Source: Flavobacteriia bacterium (GTDB lineage: Bacteria > Bacteroidota > Bacteroidia > Flavobacteriales > Flavobacteriaceae). From it: a stretch of DNA of 64,000 nucleotides. Below the pieces are notes generated by a model, which did no database searches, had not been told where the DNA came from, and saw only the letters and a list, made by a program, of their open reading frames with translations. The position numbers and the translations under genes were made by a program. Where the stretch lies: NCBI GenBank assembly GCA_011391075.1, contig JAABRF010000003.1:1-64000 (forward strand), read 5' to 3'. This document shows positions 8,051 to 17,189 of the stretch, in pieces. Within the stretch, counting starts at the first letter, position 1. Each line of letters opens with the position of its first letter.

Positions 8051-10345
8051 ATGGCATTAAATGAGAAATTATATAAGGACGCATTATTATATCACGAGTT
8101 TCCAACTCCCGGAAAAATATCGGTAGTTCCTATTAAGAAACACGCAACCCAACGTGATTTAGCTTTGGCTTATTCTCCAGGTGTAGCTGCGCCTTGTCTG
8201 GAAATTGAAAAAAATCCGCATGATGCCTATAAATACACTTCAAAAGGCAATTTGGTTGCCGTTATTTCCAATGGTACAGCTGTTTTAGGTTTGGGTGATA
8301 TTGGTGCATTGGCAGGTAAACCGGTGATGGAAGGAAAGGGTTTGCTTTTTAAAATCTTTGCCGATATTGACGTATTTGACATCGAAATCGATGAAAAAGA
8401 CCCTGAAAAATTTATACAGATTGTCAAAGGTATTGCGCCTACATTTGGAGGTATCAATTTGGAAGACATCAAAGCACCCGAAGCTTTTGAAATCGAGCGA
8501 CGCTTGAAAGAAGAATTGGACATTCCTTTGATGCATGACGACCAACATGGAACAGCAATCATTTCGGCAGCCGGAATGATCAACGCAGTAGAGATTGTAG
8601 GTAAAAAAATTGATGAGATTCGCATTGTAGTCAATGGGGCAGGTGCCTCGGCTATTTCTTGTTCACGTCTTTATAAAAAATTGGGTGTCAAGCCCGAAAA
8701 TATGATTATGTTGGACAGTAAAGGCGTTATTCGCAAAGACCGTCCTGATTTATCAGTTGAAAAATTGGAATTTGCCACTTCATTGGATGTTCACGAATTG
8801 GACGATGCTATCGTAGGTGCCGATATGTTCTTGGGTTTGTCTAAAGGCGATGTATTCACGCCAGAGATGTTGTTGAAAATGGCAGCCAACCCTATCGTTT
8901 TTGCTTTAGCTAATCCCAATCCCGAGATTGATTACAATCTAGCCATGAGTACCCGTAGCGATTTATTGATGGCTACCGGTCGTTCGGATTTCCCCAATCA
9001 AGTCAATAACGTATTGGGATTTCCTTATATTTTCAGAGGTGCGTTGGACGTGAGAGCTACAACCATCAACGAAGAAATGAAAATTGCGGCTGTATATGCC
9101 TTGTCAGAATTAGCCAAACAAGCCGTACCCGAACAAGTCAATATTACCTATGGCGAAAAACACATCGCTTTCGGTAGAGATTATATCATACCTAAACCAT
9201 TTGATACCCGTTTGATAGAAGTAGTTCCTTTGGCTGTAGCCAAAGCTGCAATGGCTTCGGGAGTTGCCAAAGAACCTATTCAGGATTGGGAAAAATACCG
9301 CGAACAATTGGCAGAAAGATTGGGCGGAGGTAGTAAATGGTTGAAAAAATTGGTCAATCAAGCCAAAGAAAATCCAAAACGCGTCGTATTTGCTGAAGCT
9401 GAACATCTCGATGTTTTGAAAGCAGCTCAGATAGCCCATGATGAAGGTATTTGCATCCCTATTTTATTGGGAAATAAAGATATTATTCAAGAGCTCATGT
9501 TGGAAATCAGTTTTGAGGATGTTAAAAAGGAAGTATTGATACTAGATCCTAAAAGTGATGATCAAAAAGACAGAAGAAATTTATTTGCAAATGATTTTTG
9601 GATTAAACGCCAACGTAAAGGAATCAAACTTTATGATGCCCAATCACTCATGCGCGATCGAAATTATTTTGGAGCTATGATGGTCGTTGAAGGTCAAGCA
9701 GATGCTTTGATTTCAGGATATTCACGCAGTTATTCTAGTGTTATCAAACCAATGATGGAAGTGATAGGTCGTCAAGGAGATGTCAAACGTATTTCGGCGA
9801 CCAACCTGATGTTGACTCCCAAAGGTCCTTTGTTCTTATCGGATACGGCGGTTAATGTAGACCCCAATGCCGAAGATTTGGCATGTATTACTAAGATGAC
9901 AGCCGATACGATGTCCATGTTTGGTATCAAACCAGCAATAGCTTTGTTGTCCTATTCAAATTTCGGCACCTCCGACCACGAATTGTCAACCAAGGTAACC
10001 AAAGCGGTCAAGATGTTGCATGACAACCATCCCGAAATAGATGTGGATGGAGAGATTCAAGCCGATTTTGCCTTGAATCAAGAGATGATGAAAGAACGTT
10101 TTCCATTTTCAAAATTGGCAGGTAAAAAAGTTAATGCCTTGATATTCCCTGGGCTTTCATCGGCTAATATTGCCTATAAAATTATGAAGGAACTCAATGA
10201 TATCGAATCAATAGGGCCAATTTTAATGGGAATGGATAGAGTTGTACATATTGTGCAATTGGGAGCCAGAGTAGATGAAATGGTCAACATGACTACTATT
10301 GCAGTTGTAGATGCACAAGTACGTGAAAAGAAACAAAAAAAATGA
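8051..10345 (+). CDS. maeB: NADP-dependent malic enzyme, MaeB type (copy 2)
   Basis: Second malic enzyme of MaeB type, 764 residues, collinear along its whole length with the copy at 5318. It keeps [32 protein letters not shown] and the nucleotide loop as GAGASAIS (from residue 196), the more usual form for this family. The phosphotransacetylase-like half has [19 protein letters not shown] and LFLSDTAVN. Its stop codon overlaps the start of apbE by four bases (ATGA), so the two are probably translated together. The separate candidate promoter upstream suggests that the two malic enzyme genes are expressed independently. Confidence 0.94.
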   Translation: MALNEKLYKDALLYHEFPTPGKISVVPIKKHATQRDLALAYSPGVAAPCLEIEKNPHDAYKYTSKGNLVAVISNGTAVLGLGDIGALAGKPVMEGKGLLFKIFADIDVFDIEIDEKDPEKFIQIVKGIAPTFGGINLEDIKAPEAFEIERRLKEELDIPLMHDDQHGTAIISAAGMINAVEIVGKKIDEIRIVVNGAGASAISCSRLYKKLGVKPENMIMLDSKGVIRKDRPDLSVEKLEFATSLDVHELDDAIVGADMFLGLSKGDVFTPEMLLKMAANPIVFALANPNPEIDYNLAMSTRSDLLMATGRSDFPNQVNNVLGFPYIFRGALDVRATTINEEMKIAAVYALSELAKQAVPEQVNITYGEKHIAFGRDYIIPKPFDTRLIEVVPLAVAKAAMASGVAKEPIQDWEKYREQLAERLGGGSKWLKKLVNQAKENPKRVVFAEAEHLDVLKAAQIAHDEGICIPILLGNKDIIQELMLEISFEDVKKEVLILDPKSDDQKDRRNLFANDFWIKRQRKGIKLYDAQSLMRDRNYFGAMMVVEGQADALISGYSRSYSSVIKPMMEVIGRQGDVKRISATNLMLTPKGPLFLSDTAVNVDPNAEDLACITKMTADTMSMFGIKPAIALLSYSNFGTSDHELSTKVTKAVKMLHDNHPEIDVDGEIQADFALNQEMMKERFPFSKLAGKKVNALIFPGLSSANIAYKIMKELNDIESIGPILMGMDRVVHIVQLGARVDEMVNMTTIAVVDAQVREKKQKK

Positions 10346-11349
10346 AACGTTATACTTTATTCATTTTAAATTTTTTTAGTGTATTAGTATTGTTGGTGGT
10401 TGTATCGGGTTGTAAGCAAAAAGCAACCCGATACATCCATTTGCAAGGCAATGCACAAGGCACTACGTATTCCATCAAATATGAAGATGTAGAAGATTAC
10501 ACAGTTGAAATCGACAGTATTTTCAAAGTAATTGACGCTTCGATGTCAACGTACAAACCGGAATCTTTGATCTCCAGAGTCAACAAAGGTGATACCACTG
10601 TGGTATTGGATGAACATTTTATAAGGGTGATGGAATTATCACGTACAGTATATGAAGCAACAGGTGAATTGTTTGATCCTACCATTGGGATATTGGTCAA
10701 TGCGTATGGTTTTGGACCTGAGAAAGTAGAAGTAATAGACTCGATGACTTTGGTAAAACTATTACCGTATGTAGGTTTCTCTAAAGTTAAGGTTGTTCAA
10801 AATCAATTGGTAAAAACCTATCCCGAAACTACTTTGGATTTCAATGCGATTGCGCAAGGTTATACGGTGGATATCATCGGTGAATTTTTGGAAAGCAAGA
10901 ACATTAGCAATTATATGGTTGAAATTGGAGGAGAGGTCAAAGCAATAGGTGTCAATCCTGATGGAAAATTGTGGAGCATAGGTGTCCAAAATCCCGATCC
11001 GAATGCCGAACAGACTTTAGAAACCATAGTCTATCTCGATTATCAATCGGTAGCTACATCGGGTAATTACCGCAAATTTAAGGTCGATGCAAATGGAAAA
11101 AAATACGTACATACCATCAATCCAATAACGGGTAAAGGCGAACCCAGTAATTTGTTGAGTGCTACAGTCATCACCGAAGACTGTGCCTTGGCTGATGGCT
11201 ATGCTACTTCGCTCATGGTTATGGGATATGATAAGTCCATGGAATTTTTGAAAACCCATCCCGAATTGGAAGTTTTTTTGATTTATGTGGATGAAAAGGG
11301 AATTACTCAAACGTATTCCAATATTAGAGAGAAATCTGGGAAACTTTAG
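10342..11349 (+). CDS. apbE: FAD:protein FMN transferase ApbE, lipoprotein
   Basis: Attaches FMN covalently to Thr/Ser of target flavoproteins such as NqrB/NqrC or RnfG-type subunits, on the outer face of the inner membrane. It has 335 residues, with a signal peptide and lipobox VSGC at Cys24. Family motifs: GNAQGTTYSIKY (about 35-46), DFNAIAQGYTVD (about 171), YMVEIGGEVKAIG (about 194), SVATSGNYRKF, YVHTINPITG and DCALADGYATSLMVMG. It overlaps the malic enzyme gene by four bases; no flavinylation target gene is nearby, so that link is unexplained. A strong terminator follows at 11519-11545. Confidence 0.93.
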   Translation: MKRYTLFILNFFSVLVLLVVVSGCKQKATRYIHLQGNAQGTTYSIKYEDVEDYTVEIDSIFKVIDASMSTYKPESLISRVNKGDTTVVLDEHFIRVMELSRTVYEATGELFDPTIGILVNAYGFGPEKVEVIDSMTLVKLLPYVGFSKVKVVQNQLVKTYPETTLDFNAIAQGYTVDIIGEFLESKNISNYMVEIGGEVKAIGVNPDGKLWSIGVQNPDPNAEQTLETIVYLDYQSVATSGNYRKFKVDANGKKYVHTINPITGKGEPSNLLSATVITEDCALADGYATSLMVMGYDKSMEFLKTHPELEVFLIYVDEKGITQTYSNIREKSGKL

Positions 11350-11465
11350 GGGTTTTTTGGCATAATAAAGTAGCGATTATCAAAATGGTTATCCCTTTCT
11401 CATAGATCTAGGGATACTATAATAAGCATAGGTAAACTTTTTATGACCAATAAGGTTCATACAAC

Positions 11466-11492
11466 AGATTCCTCCCTAGCGGTCGGAATGAC
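11466..11492. repeat. Diverged single arm of element A
   Basis: This 27-base stretch begins AGATTCCTCCCTAGC and ends CGGAATGAC, closely matching the 7686-7711 arm with a few changes in the middle. No partner arm is seen within the following 300 bases, so it looks like a remnant or a solo copy. Confidence 0.6.
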
Positions 11493-11518
11493 GGCAACAT
11501 CTATTGATTGGTAGGAAT

Positions 11519-11545
11519 AAAAAGAGCGGCATAGCCGCTCTTTTT
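11519..11545 (+). terminator. Intrinsic terminator after apbE
   Basis: A perfect 12-bp stem, AAAAAGAGCGGC and GCCGCTCTTTTT, closes on a three-base loop ATA and ends in a run of T. It lies about 170 bases after the apbE stop. The A-run on the left arm would let it work on either strand. Confidence 0.8.
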
Positions 11546-11740
11546 ATTCATTCAATATTTGATAAATAGGGATTGCTGAAAAAGTCTTACAAACTAGTTT
11601 TTCAACAAGTTAAAGCGAAATATTTCTATCCATGTGCAAAGATTTTAAACGTTTTTACTTAAAAACCTTGCACTTGCCATTCATTTAAAATGAATCAATC
11701 CTATTTTTTTTAATTGTTAATTTGTTTTAATAGAGATCTT

Positions 11741-11873
11741 GTCCCGTAGGGACTAAATATCTGTAGAAAAACATACATGAATAAAAACACGCCGACGGTT
11801 GCAGCTTCGCTGCAACCGTCGGCGATAATCTTGTCAAACATTATTCGCTACAGATATTTAGTCCCTACGGGAC
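11741..11873. repeat. Nested inverted-repeat element B
   Basis: Outer arms of 26 bases (11741-11766 and 11848-11873) are perfect reverse complements; each contains the small palindrome GTCCCgtaGGGAC. Inside is a 16-bp GC-rich hairpin (11790-11805 and 11809-11824) closed by the loop TTC. The element is 133 bases with no reading frame. Element A at 7686-7798 has the same two-level design with different sequence. Confidence 0.88.
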
Positions 11874-11995
11874 TGCTACATTTAGGGTAACAATTGATGA
11901 TATTATTTAAATCCACAATACTTTAAGGGACTTTAATCAAAGATTGTACTTCAATTTATTGCAATTCCTATTTTAACTTTATCAGCAGACCCTAA

Positions 11996-12808
11996 TTACC
12001 TAAACCAACTGAAAAATCCTCCTGTTTTCTTTTTGGATTCCAATGAATCTTTTAATTCTTTACCAAATCGTTTGGAAGCATACAAGTGTTCTCCATTGGT
12101 CAATGAAACCATTAATTCGTGGTGATTGTAGCGCTTGATAAATAAGGTGTTTACCAATAAACTGTTGGAAATTTGTTTGAAATCGTAATCTAAAACCAAC
12201 ATGTCTTTGTAATATCCTAAATTCTTATTGGTAGTCAATTGTTTGCCATTTTCCAAATAAATGTATGAAATTACACCATCGGCTTTCAAATACACAATAT
12301 CGTGTATATCAACCAATTCAACAATTCCATTATGGAGATAAAATGCAATCTTGTGTGATTTGACTTGTTCATTATTACCTATGTGTTCCAATAATATCTG
12401 TACTTGTCGATTGTAATTTTGATTGCGTAATTTTTGTGAAGCCTTGTGAACGGCTTGTATCAGTTCACTATCATCCAAAGGTTTGTATAAAAAATCCAAA
12501 GCAGAATACTTGATGGCACTCAAAGTGTATTCTTTGGCGCTTTCACCGGTTATAAAAATGATTTCAAAATTGATATGCCCTTCTTCAGAAAGTTGTTTCA
12601 ATAAATCAAAACTCGTTCCTGTTGGCATTTGTATATCCAAAAACACAATATCATAGGTTTGCTTTTTTATAGCAAGCGCTGCTTCTTCCAAATCGTATAC
12701 TTGGTCAATAAATCCGATATCCGGACAAAGTTTCTCTATTCTATCCAGAATATAATCTGAAGTTGTCTTAACATCTTCAACGATGAGTGCTTTGTATTTA
12801 CTTGACAT
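11996..12808 (-). CDS. LytTR-family response regulator
   Basis: A 270-residue response regulator. The receiver domain (about 5-125) has the acidic pair ED at 11-12, the phosphoacceptor Asp58 in FLDIQMP, Thr87 in FITGES, and Lys109 in LYKPLDD. The C-terminal part (about 150-250) resembles the LytTR DNA-binding domain (YLKADGVISYIYLENG, LLVNTLFIKRYNHHE). It lies 74 bases downstream of the sensor kinase gene on the same strand, and the two probably form one operon. Targets are not visible from the sequence. Confidence 0.92.
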   Translation of the reverse strand: MSSKYKALIVEDVKTTSDYILDRIEKLCPDIGFIDQVYDLEEAALAIKKQTYDIVFLDIQMPTGTSFDLLKQLSEEGHINFEIIFITGESAKEYTLSAIKYSALDFLYKPLDDSELIQAVHKASQKLRNQNYNRQVQILLEHIGNNEQVKSHKIAFYLHNGIVELVDIHDIVYLKADGVISYIYLENGKQLTTNKNLGYYKDMLVLDYDFKQISNSLLVNTLFIKRYNHHELMVSLTNGEHLYASKRFGKELKDSLESKKKTGGFFSWFR

Positions 12809-12882
12809 TTTTAAATTAATTTTTTAAAATAATGCGTATCGATATTGCAATATTAATTCTCCCATATAAATTGGGACTAAAA

Positions 12883-15807
12883 TCAACCAATTCTAATTTG
12901 AATTATCGTTCCACCTTCATCCGGATCGATAATGGTTATTTCAATGTGGTAACCCAATTGATTTAATACTTCCACTCGGTTTTTGATCAATTCCAAACCT
13001 CTTGATTTATTGGCAGGAATAGATTGTTGTTTCCGTTGCAATGATTCTTTTCTGCCAATACCGTTATCTTGTATCAGACAAATGATGGCATCGTCTTGTT
13101 CTATCATATTTATTTTTATCAGGCCTTGATCACTACCGGGCAAAATACCGTGTTTGATTGCATTCTCCACAAAGGGTTGTATAATCAAAGGTGGTATGGT
13201 TTTATTCAATATATTTTGATTTTCAATATCAAATACATAATTGATTTTGCCTTCGGGATATTTCATCTTTTCCAAATCCATATACATTTTGAGCATTTCT
13301 ACTTCATCTTTTATACTGATTTCATTATTGGTAATATTACCCGACAGAATTTGGGTACTTTTGATCGAAGATTCCATATAAGAACGCAACAAACGAGAAA
13401 ATTTCACCAAAAACTCATTGGCTTTCTCGGGTTGTTGCTTATTGATGATACTTTGGACAGAAGATAAAAAATTGAAAATAAAATGCGGATTCATCTGCGC
13501 TTGTAGCGTTGCAATCTCATGAAATTTGAGTTTGCGTTCGTTTTCAGCTACTTTGATTCTGTTTTTGTAATAAATATAAACTAAATAGGATGTAGTTCCA
13601 GAAAACAGAAGTAAAAGAAAAAAAGCTAGTTTATAGAAAAAAGGCTCCTGAAACAGCGGAAGCGATACTTTAATTTGTACTAAACTTTCTTTGATATATG
13701 ATGAACTATTGGTTTGACTTCCGTTTTTGGCTCTAACTTTAAAGGTGTATTTCCCCGATTTAAGATTGGTATATATCACTTGTTTTTGATGTGTCCAATC
13801 GGACCAATTTTCATCAAATCCTTCCAATTTATATTGAAAAACGCTTTGTGTAGGCAAACCAAATCCTACTGTTTCGTATTTGATTTCCAATTTGTTCACA
13901 GATTTGGGTAACCGGAATGTGCTTTTTCCATTTTCTTCTGAGTTGGACAAACCTGTATCATTGATCCTGCTCACCCAAACATTAAAATAATCTGGAGTAT
14001 AGGATATCTTGTTTAAATCTAATACAGAAGTGAAAGTAGTTGAAGGAATAAACACTTTGTTTCCATCAACCAAGAATCCATTTTGTGCAATTTCTTCACT
14101 TACAAATCCATTTCGGTAATTGTACATTTTGTAATTTAATTGTCCATTTTGGTTGAATTGGAGTAAATCAATGATGTATAATTCGTGTGAAGTTCCTACC
14201 AATACATGTTTGTCTTGGATTACCTCTATATCCAAAATATAGGTTTGAAATGTTTCAGAATTGAGTTTGGTAAATTGATTGGTTTTTAGATTATAATACC
14301 ACAAACCATCTGTCCCGCCTAACCATATATTGCCTTTTGCATCTTTGTCCATTGAAATAACACCATCACTAGGAGCATTATTAAACAATCTATTGATATC
14401 CGAAAAAGTTCCCGATGCTCGATTGAAAACGACCATATTTTCCCATGATCCAATCCAAATTTCTCGCTCATTTTTAAATTCAAAGCAAGTAGGACGTGAA
14501 ATAATCAGTTTTTTACTTTCATCTTTATAGGTCTTTTTTTGACCATTCACATCAAAGAAAGCCAAACCATTTTCCTGACCGACAATTGTTGATTTTGAAT
14601 AGGGATCATATTGGGTTATGATGCTTAATTCATGGTCAATACGTTTGAAATGATGATAATCGTATTTTAATATGCCGTTTTGGGTAGGAAAATATAGATT
14701 TCCCGAAGAATCAGTTGAAGCACCATAATAGAACTCCGTTTCTGGCTTGCCGTTTGATTGAAGAGTTGGCAGTTTAACTTTGGAATATGTTTCCGGTTGC
14801 ATTTCAAACAAACCTACTGTATATTCGCCTGAATAATATTTACCATTTTTACCTTTTATAAGCGTCCAAACGTCGTTCATATATTCTTTAGGAAACATTT
14901 TTAAAGCTCCATTTCCTACTTGATACAATCCATTGTCTGTTGCAACCCAATAATTCCCGTCAAAATCCATGATGGCATCAAAGGGCATTTTTAAAATAGG
15001 GAAGGATAGGTGTTCACTTGAATGGTTTTTACGATTTAATAAATAGTACTGAAATCCATATCGAAATAAATGCAAATCTACCGGTAAATCATTGATATTG
15101 AAATTTTTCAATATTCCATTTTCCAAATCAGCTGTAAAATAAATGTGCCTTGTTAATGGATTCTGAACGGTAATGTGTTGATTCTCTTGTTCTATCACAT
15201 ATATATTCCCATTTTCAAACTTTTCAAGTGATATGACCCCTTTAAAGGTCTGTTTTATGAATTTGCCATCTTGAATATACTTCAATATATTTAAAGAATC
15301 TTTTATTCTGAAATAGGCTATATTACTTTTAGAATCAAAATAATTGGAATAAGCAAAATGCGAAAAAACTAGATTTGCTTGGTACTTCCGTAATATTTTT
15401 CCATTTTGAATTTCCTTGATTGAATGTGCATCATACAACCAATATTTTCCATTTCCAGCCAAAAAAGAGGTGGCTTCTGTAAAATGATGTAAAAGAATCA
15501 TTTTGCCTTTTTCAAATTTGTAAATTCCCTTTCTGGTGCCAATCATGATGCCTCCTTGAGTTGACTCATCTATGCGGAAAATATATTGGTTTTTGAGAAA
15601 AATTTCAAAATTTTCACCATTGTATCTTGCCAAACCACCTTTGGTTCCAACCCATATGTAGCCTTTACTATCTTGATGTAAAAACTGAACCTGTATTTGT
15701 GGCAAACCGTTGTGGGTTGTATAGTTGATATAAGGCATGTGTTGGGCAAACAAACTGTTTGTCGCCCAAAAAATAATGTAAATGATGTATAAATACTTTT
15801 TTGACAT
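12883..15807 (-). CDS. Sensor histidine kinase with periplasmic beta-propeller
   Basis: A LytS-like sensor kinase of about 974 residues. I start it at the ATG at 15807, which opens directly into a signal peptide (MSKKYLYIIYIIFW); an in-frame ATG lies six codons earlier. The large N-terminal region has two-component-propeller repeats (GYIWVGTKGGLARYNG, GNIWLGGTDGLWYYN), then a Y_Y_Y-type domain (YKLEGFDENWSDW) and one membrane segment. The cytoplasmic part has the His_kinase motif QMNPHFIFNF with the phosphoacceptor His near residue 775, an N-box (PFVENAIKHG) and DNGIGRKES. It signals to the LytTR regulator just downstream. The ligand is unknown. Confidence 0.93.
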   Translation of the reverse strand: MSKKYLYIIYIIFWATNSLFAQHMPYINYTTHNGLPQIQVQFLHQDSKGYIWVGTKGGLARYNGENFEIFLKNQYIFRIDESTQGGIMIGTRKGIYKFEKGKMILLHHFTEATSFLAGNGKYWLYDAHSIKEIQNGKILRKYQANLVFSHFAYSNYFDSKSNIAYFRIKDSLNILKYIQDGKFIKQTFKGVISLEKFENGNIYVIEQENQHITVQNPLTRHIYFTADLENGILKNFNINDLPVDLHLFRYGFQYYLLNRKNHSSEHLSFPILKMPFDAIMDFDGNYWVATDNGLYQVGNGALKMFPKEYMNDVWTLIKGKNGKYYSGEYTVGLFEMQPETYSKVKLPTLQSNGKPETEFYYGASTDSSGNLYFPTQNGILKYDYHHFKRIDHELSIITQYDPYSKSTIVGQENGLAFFDVNGQKKTYKDESKKLIISRPTCFEFKNEREIWIGSWENMVVFNRASGTFSDINRLFNNAPSDGVISMDKDAKGNIWLGGTDGLWYYNLKTNQFTKLNSETFQTYILDIEVIQDKHVLVGTSHELYIIDLLQFNQNGQLNYKMYNYRNGFVSEEIAQNGFLVDGNKVFIPSTTFTSVLDLNKISYTPDYFNVWVSRINDTGLSNSEENGKSTFRLPKSVNKLEIKYETVGFGLPTQSVFQYKLEGFDENWSDWTHQKQVIYTNLKSGKYTFKVRAKNGSQTNSSSYIKESLVQIKVSLPLFQEPFFYKLAFFLLLLFSGTTSYLVYIYYKNRIKVAENERKLKFHEIATLQAQMNPHFIFNFLSSVQSIINKQQPEKANEFLVKFSRLLRSYMESSIKSTQILSGNITNNEISIKDEVEMLKMYMDLEKMKYPEGKINYVFDIENQNILNKTIPPLIIQPFVENAIKHGILPGSDQGLIKINMIEQDDAIICLIQDNGIGRKESLQRKQQSIPANKSRGLELIKNRVEVLNQLGYHIEITIIDPDEGGTIIQIRIG

Positions 15808-16345
15808 AAAATTCAATGAAATCATTTAAACTTTTTTGATTGTAGCGAAAAATTAAGATTTTTGTTCCAGATTTTAGTTTTTTCGCATTGCATAGTGTCG
15901 CTTAGGAGTAATCAATAAATATATATAGGGCAAAAGATAATTTTACATTGAAAAAATTTAAATGAATTCAATATCAAAAATACAACTTTTAAAGGCAATA
16001 AGCTAAAAAAAATAACAATTGGACGATATACGTAATAGTTGGAAGTTTTCGCGGGTTTATACAATCTTCAGACCGCACAACCAAATGGACCCGGAGTGTA
16101 AATTTGAATTTTTTTAAATGGTATCAAACACTTATTCACGACTTTTCCAATTTCCTTAAAAGTAAACTTGCTCCTCTTAAAAATCAAACAGCTTTTTGAT
16201 ATTACACCCAAAATGCTTGGTTATATTAGAGTATTTAAGTCCATATTTATTGTATATTAATTTAAATATTTTGAAAATAAATATATATTTATTGTTTATC
16301 AATAAATTTGTATATATTTGTACCCTAATTTTAAATCAATTCAAA
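15808..16345. other. Intergenic region, about 540 bases, no gene recognised
   Basis: AT-rich, with stops in all frames apart from a spurious N-terminal extension of the DUF2975 gene. A less AT-rich patch at about 16050-16110 might be the remnant of a coding sequence, but I could not match it to anything. The right end contains the candidate promoter at 16292-16320. Confidence 0.5.
16292..16320 (+). promoter_or_regulatory. Candidate promoter of the DUF2975/HTH pair
   Basis: TTG at 16292-16294 and TATATTTG at 16313-16320 are separated by 18 bases. Both fit the Bacteroidota consensus (-33 TTG, -7 TAnnTTTG). The ATG follows at 16346, giving a leader of about 20 bases. Confidence 0.6.
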
Positions 16346-16894
16346 ATGTCAACTAAAAAAGATTATTTTCTAAAAGCCTTACATGTTTTTTCATGGATTA
16401 TTTTAATCGGTTTATGTATTGAAGCAGGCGGCTTCATTTTCAATGTGTTTTTTACAATATTTATTAATCCGGAAGGAGCTCAAAAATTTTGGACCGAAGT
16501 TAATTTATCCGAATTGTACTATTTTAATCAAAGTCATTATGTAACCTTAACATCAATCATGATTATAGTGGCTGTGTTGAAAGCTTTGATGTTTTATTTT
16601 ATCGTAGAAATATTTTTCAATAAAAAATTTGATTTATCAAATCCATTTAATGAACATGTCAAACGATTTATTTCTAAGACGGCCTATATTGCTTTGGGAA
16701 TTGGTTTGTTTTCTTTTTGGGGTGCAGAATTTGTGGAAAATTTGATACAGCAAGGCGTAAAATTACCGCTTTTACAAAAATTAAAATTGGCTGGAGCCGA
16801 TGTGTGGTTTTTTATGGGAATAACGCTTCTGGTTATTGCGCAAGTATTTCAAAAAGGAATAGAATTACAAAACGAAAACGATTTAACTATTTAA
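16346..16894 (+). CDS. DUF2975-type membrane protein
   Basis: A 182-residue membrane protein with about four hydrophobic segments (ALHVFSWIILIGLCIEAG, SIMIIVAVLKALMFYFIV, AYIALGIGLFSFWG, DVWFFMGITLLVIAQVF). The layout matches DUF2975 proteins, which are typically encoded next to a small HTH protein, as here. I start it at 16346 because the longer frame from 16196 runs across the promoter. It is separated from the HTH gene by three bases. The pair probably works together, perhaps as a membrane-tethered control of the HTH protein; this is inference. Confidence 0.8.
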   Translation: MSTKKDYFLKALHVFSWIILIGLCIEAGGFIFNVFFTIFINPEGAQKFWTEVNLSELYYFNQSHYVTLTSIMIIVAVLKALMFYFIVEIFFNKKFDLSNPFNEHVKRFISKTAYIALGIGLFSFWGAEFVENLIQQGVKLPLLQKLKLAGADVWFFMGITLLVIAQVFQKGIELQNENDLTI

Positions 16895-16897
16895 GAT

Positions 16898-17104
16898 ATG
16901 CCAATAATTGTAAACTTAGATGTGATGATGGCCAAACGTAAAATGTCATTAAACGAACTATCAGAGAAAGTGGATTTAACTCTTTCCAATCTATCTATAT
17001 TAAAAACAGGAAAGGCAAAAGCTATTCGTTTTTCTACTTTAGAATCAATATGTAAAGTTTTGGACTGTCAACCAGGCGATATTTTAGAATATAAGTTGAA
17101 ATAG
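16898..17104 (+). CDS. Small Cro/CI-type HTH protein
   Basis: A 68-residue helix-turn-helix protein of the YozG-like type (MSLNELSEKVDLTLSNLSIL, STLESICKVLDCQPGDIL). The SNLSILKTGKAKAIRFSTLE stretch is the recognition-helix region, and the GDILEYK ending is typical of this compact family. It starts three bases after the DUF2975 stop, a tight operon. Likely regulator of its own operon; other targets unknown. Confidence 0.88.
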   Translation: MPIIVNLDVMMAKRKMSLNELSEKVDLTLSNLSILKTGKAKAIRFSTLESICKVLDCQPGDILEYKLK

Positions 17105-17189
17105 TTATCAAAAAGCAACTAGAGTGTGAATAATTTCAATGTATTGAAATATATATCTGATGGTTTTGGGAATTGAAAATTTATAAAGA

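Larger units (their letters stand above)
11350..11995. other. 645-base intergenic region with repeats
   Basis: No gene recognised. It holds a diverged single arm of element A (11466-11492), a perfect terminator hairpin (11519-11545), the nested inverted-repeat element B (11741-11873), and otherwise AT-rich sequence. Confidence 0.7.

Noticed and set aside
16196-16345. N-terminal extension of the DUF2975 protein
   Set aside because: It would cover the best promoter match (16292-16320), is rich in Ile/Leu/Asn of AT-rich DNA, and the signal-anchor text begins at 16346.
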